Source: Streptomyces sp. V3I7
GTDB taxonomy: Bacteria; Actinomycetota; Actinomycetes; Streptomycetales; Streptomycetaceae
Assembly: GCF_030817495.1 (NCBI RefSeq)
Contig: NZ_JAUSZK010000001.1
Coordinates: 4,567,001-4,631,000, forward strand
Reading direction: 5' to 3'
DNA length: 64,000 bases
Shown here: positions 63,132 through 64,000 of the stretch, in pieces
How positions within the stretch are numbered: position 1 is the first letter of the stretch
Layout of the letters: each line of letters begins with the position of its first letter
Position numbers and translations under genes: made by a program
The notes under the pieces: model-generated
Database searches by the model: none
Told to the model about the DNA's origin: nothing
What the model saw: only the letters and a program-made list of their open reading frames with translations

Positions 63132-64000
63132 TCAGGCTCCCTTCCCGTCGGCGCCCCAGCCCCGTGGGGCGGAAGGGGGGTCGGTGTGCGCGTGGTACTC
63201 CACCGACTGAGCCGTCAGCCGCATGAACGCCTCCTCCAGTGAAGCCTGCTGGGGACTGAGCTCGTACAGCACGACACCGCCCCGGGCGGCGAGCTCCCCG
63301 ATCCGCTCCGCCTTGCCGCCCTCGACCTCCAGCGTCCCGTCGCCGGGCCGCGTGACCGCGATGCCGTCCTCCTGGAGCACGTCCAGCAGCCGCTCGGGCT
63401 GCGGGGAGCGCATCCGGACGTACGAGCGCGAGTTCTCCCGGATGAAATCGGCCATGGAGGTGTCGGCGAGCAGCTTGCCCTGGCCGATGACGACGAGGTG
63501 GTCGGCGGTGACGGCCATCTCGTTCATGAGGTGGCTCGACACGAACACCGTCCGCCCCTGCGCGGCCAGCGACTTCATCAGGTTCCGGATCCAGTGGATG
63601 CCCTCGGGGTCGAGCCCGTTGACCGGCTCGTCGAACATCAGGATCCGCGGGTCGCCGAGCAGCGCGGCCGCGATGCCGAGCCGCTGCCCCATGCCGTACG
63701 AGAACCCCTTGGCCTTCTTCCGCGCCACCGCCGTGAGTCCGACGGTGTCCAGCACCTCGTGCACCCGGCGCTCGGGGATGCCGTTGCTCTGCGCGAGGCA
63801 CAGCAGATGGTTGAAGGCGCTCCGCCCGCCGTGCACGGCCTTGGCGTCCAGGAGCGCCCCGATGTATGTGAGGGGGTCCTTCAGCTGGTCGTAGTGGCGG
63901 CCGTCGATCCGCACGTCGCCGGCGGTGGGGCGGTCGAGGCCGAGGACCATGCGCATGGTGGTGGACTTCCCGGCCCCGTTGGGACCGAGAAAACCCGTGA
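63132..64000 (-). CDS. ABC transporter ATP-binding protein, N-terminus beyond window (partial)
   Basis: About 289 codons visible, with the start outside the window. Walker A is right at the edge (GFLGPNGAGKSTTM). The signature-region YGMGQRLGIAAALLG, Walker B ILMFDEPVNGLDPEG and SSHLMNEM follow. Paralogous to the ATPase at 60647 but without its Pro-rich tail. Cotranscribed with the downstream permease. Confidence 0.95.
   Translation of the reverse strand, partial: TGFLGPNGAGKSTTMRMVLGLDRPTAGDVRIDGRHYDQLKDPLTYIGALLDAKAVHGGRSAFNHLLCLAQSNGIPERRVHEVLDTVGLTAVARKKAKGFSYGMGQRLGIAAALLGDPRILMFDEPVNGLDPEGIHWIRNLMKSLAAQGRTVFVSSHLMNEMAVTADHLVVIGQGKLLADTSMADFIRENSRSYVRMRSPQPERLLDVLQEDGIAVTRPGDGTLEVEGGKAERIGELAARGGVVLYELSPQQASLEEAFMRLTAQSVEYHAHTDPPSAPRGWGADGKGA

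Overview
The window reads as chromosome of a Streptomyces (high-GC actinomycete). Coding frames have strong G/C bias at third positions, GTG and TTG starts are common, and stop/start overlaps (GTGA, ATGA, TTGA) are frequent. The order lysA-hom-thrC-thrB-rho-rpmE-prfA-prmC-(tsaC-like)-wecA-atpI-atpBEFHAGDC is the conserved actinobacterial block also known from Mycobacterium tuberculosis. From memory, unverified, the surroundings match the SCO5301-SCO5393 region of S. coelicolor. The only RNA gene I can support is tRNA-Arg(CCG) at 17740-17811.

Layout. 1-8150 is host chromosome: a PbpA/RodA cell-wall pair, a NERD-domain protein, a divergent LigD-polymerase/Ku pair (NHEJ), a small peptide with a double-glycine leader, and a PIN/RHH toxin-antitoxin pair. 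8161-17786 is a 9.6-kb integrative element in the 3' half of tRNA-Arg(CCG), of lower GC than its flanks. It carries a tyrosine integrase, a replication-type HTH protein, a GntR-type repressor with a phased operator array, an HNH nuclease, small zinc-binding proteins, an HK97-fold major capsid protein and two membrane-anchored cargo proteins on the opposite strand. I found no portal, large terminase, protease or tail gene. It therefore looks like a capsid-encoding phage satellite or phiRv1-like minimal prophage, and it is the most interesting object here.

17976-46386 is core metabolism and information processing. It holds a receiver-only response regulator, an ArgS-like protein without a catalytic core in the place of argS, lysA, the threonine genes, rho, a secreted trypsin-like protease, an LCP cell-wall ligase, rpmE/prfA/prmC, a TsaC-like protein, a low-molecular-weight phosphatase homologue whose catalytic Cys is Ser, a serine hydroxymethyltransferase, a WecA-like transferase and the full ATP synthase operon followed by a DUF2550-type protein.

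46487-64000 is accessory and envelope material. It contains a secreted CBM2-FnIII-GH18 chitinase with a textbook Streptomyces chitinase promoter, a two-component system with a rearrangement relic between its genes, a secreted protein and lipoprotein, a PduO adenosyltransferase, a 204-bp MITE-like element, a 3-hydroxyacyl-CoA dehydrogenase, a STAS protein, a membrane-anchored STAND-like ATPase, the mismatch endonuclease NucS, an SCO5389-family protein, an LLM flavin enzyme and two paralogous ABC transporter pairs, the last cut by the window edge.

The host part is rich in small palindromic and tandem repeats. One dispersed palindrome occurs twice in the linker of rho, where it is translated, and once inside the MITE-like element. 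Several genes show recent tandem duplication: the ArgS-like gene, the phosphatase 3' end and the sensor kinase 5' region.
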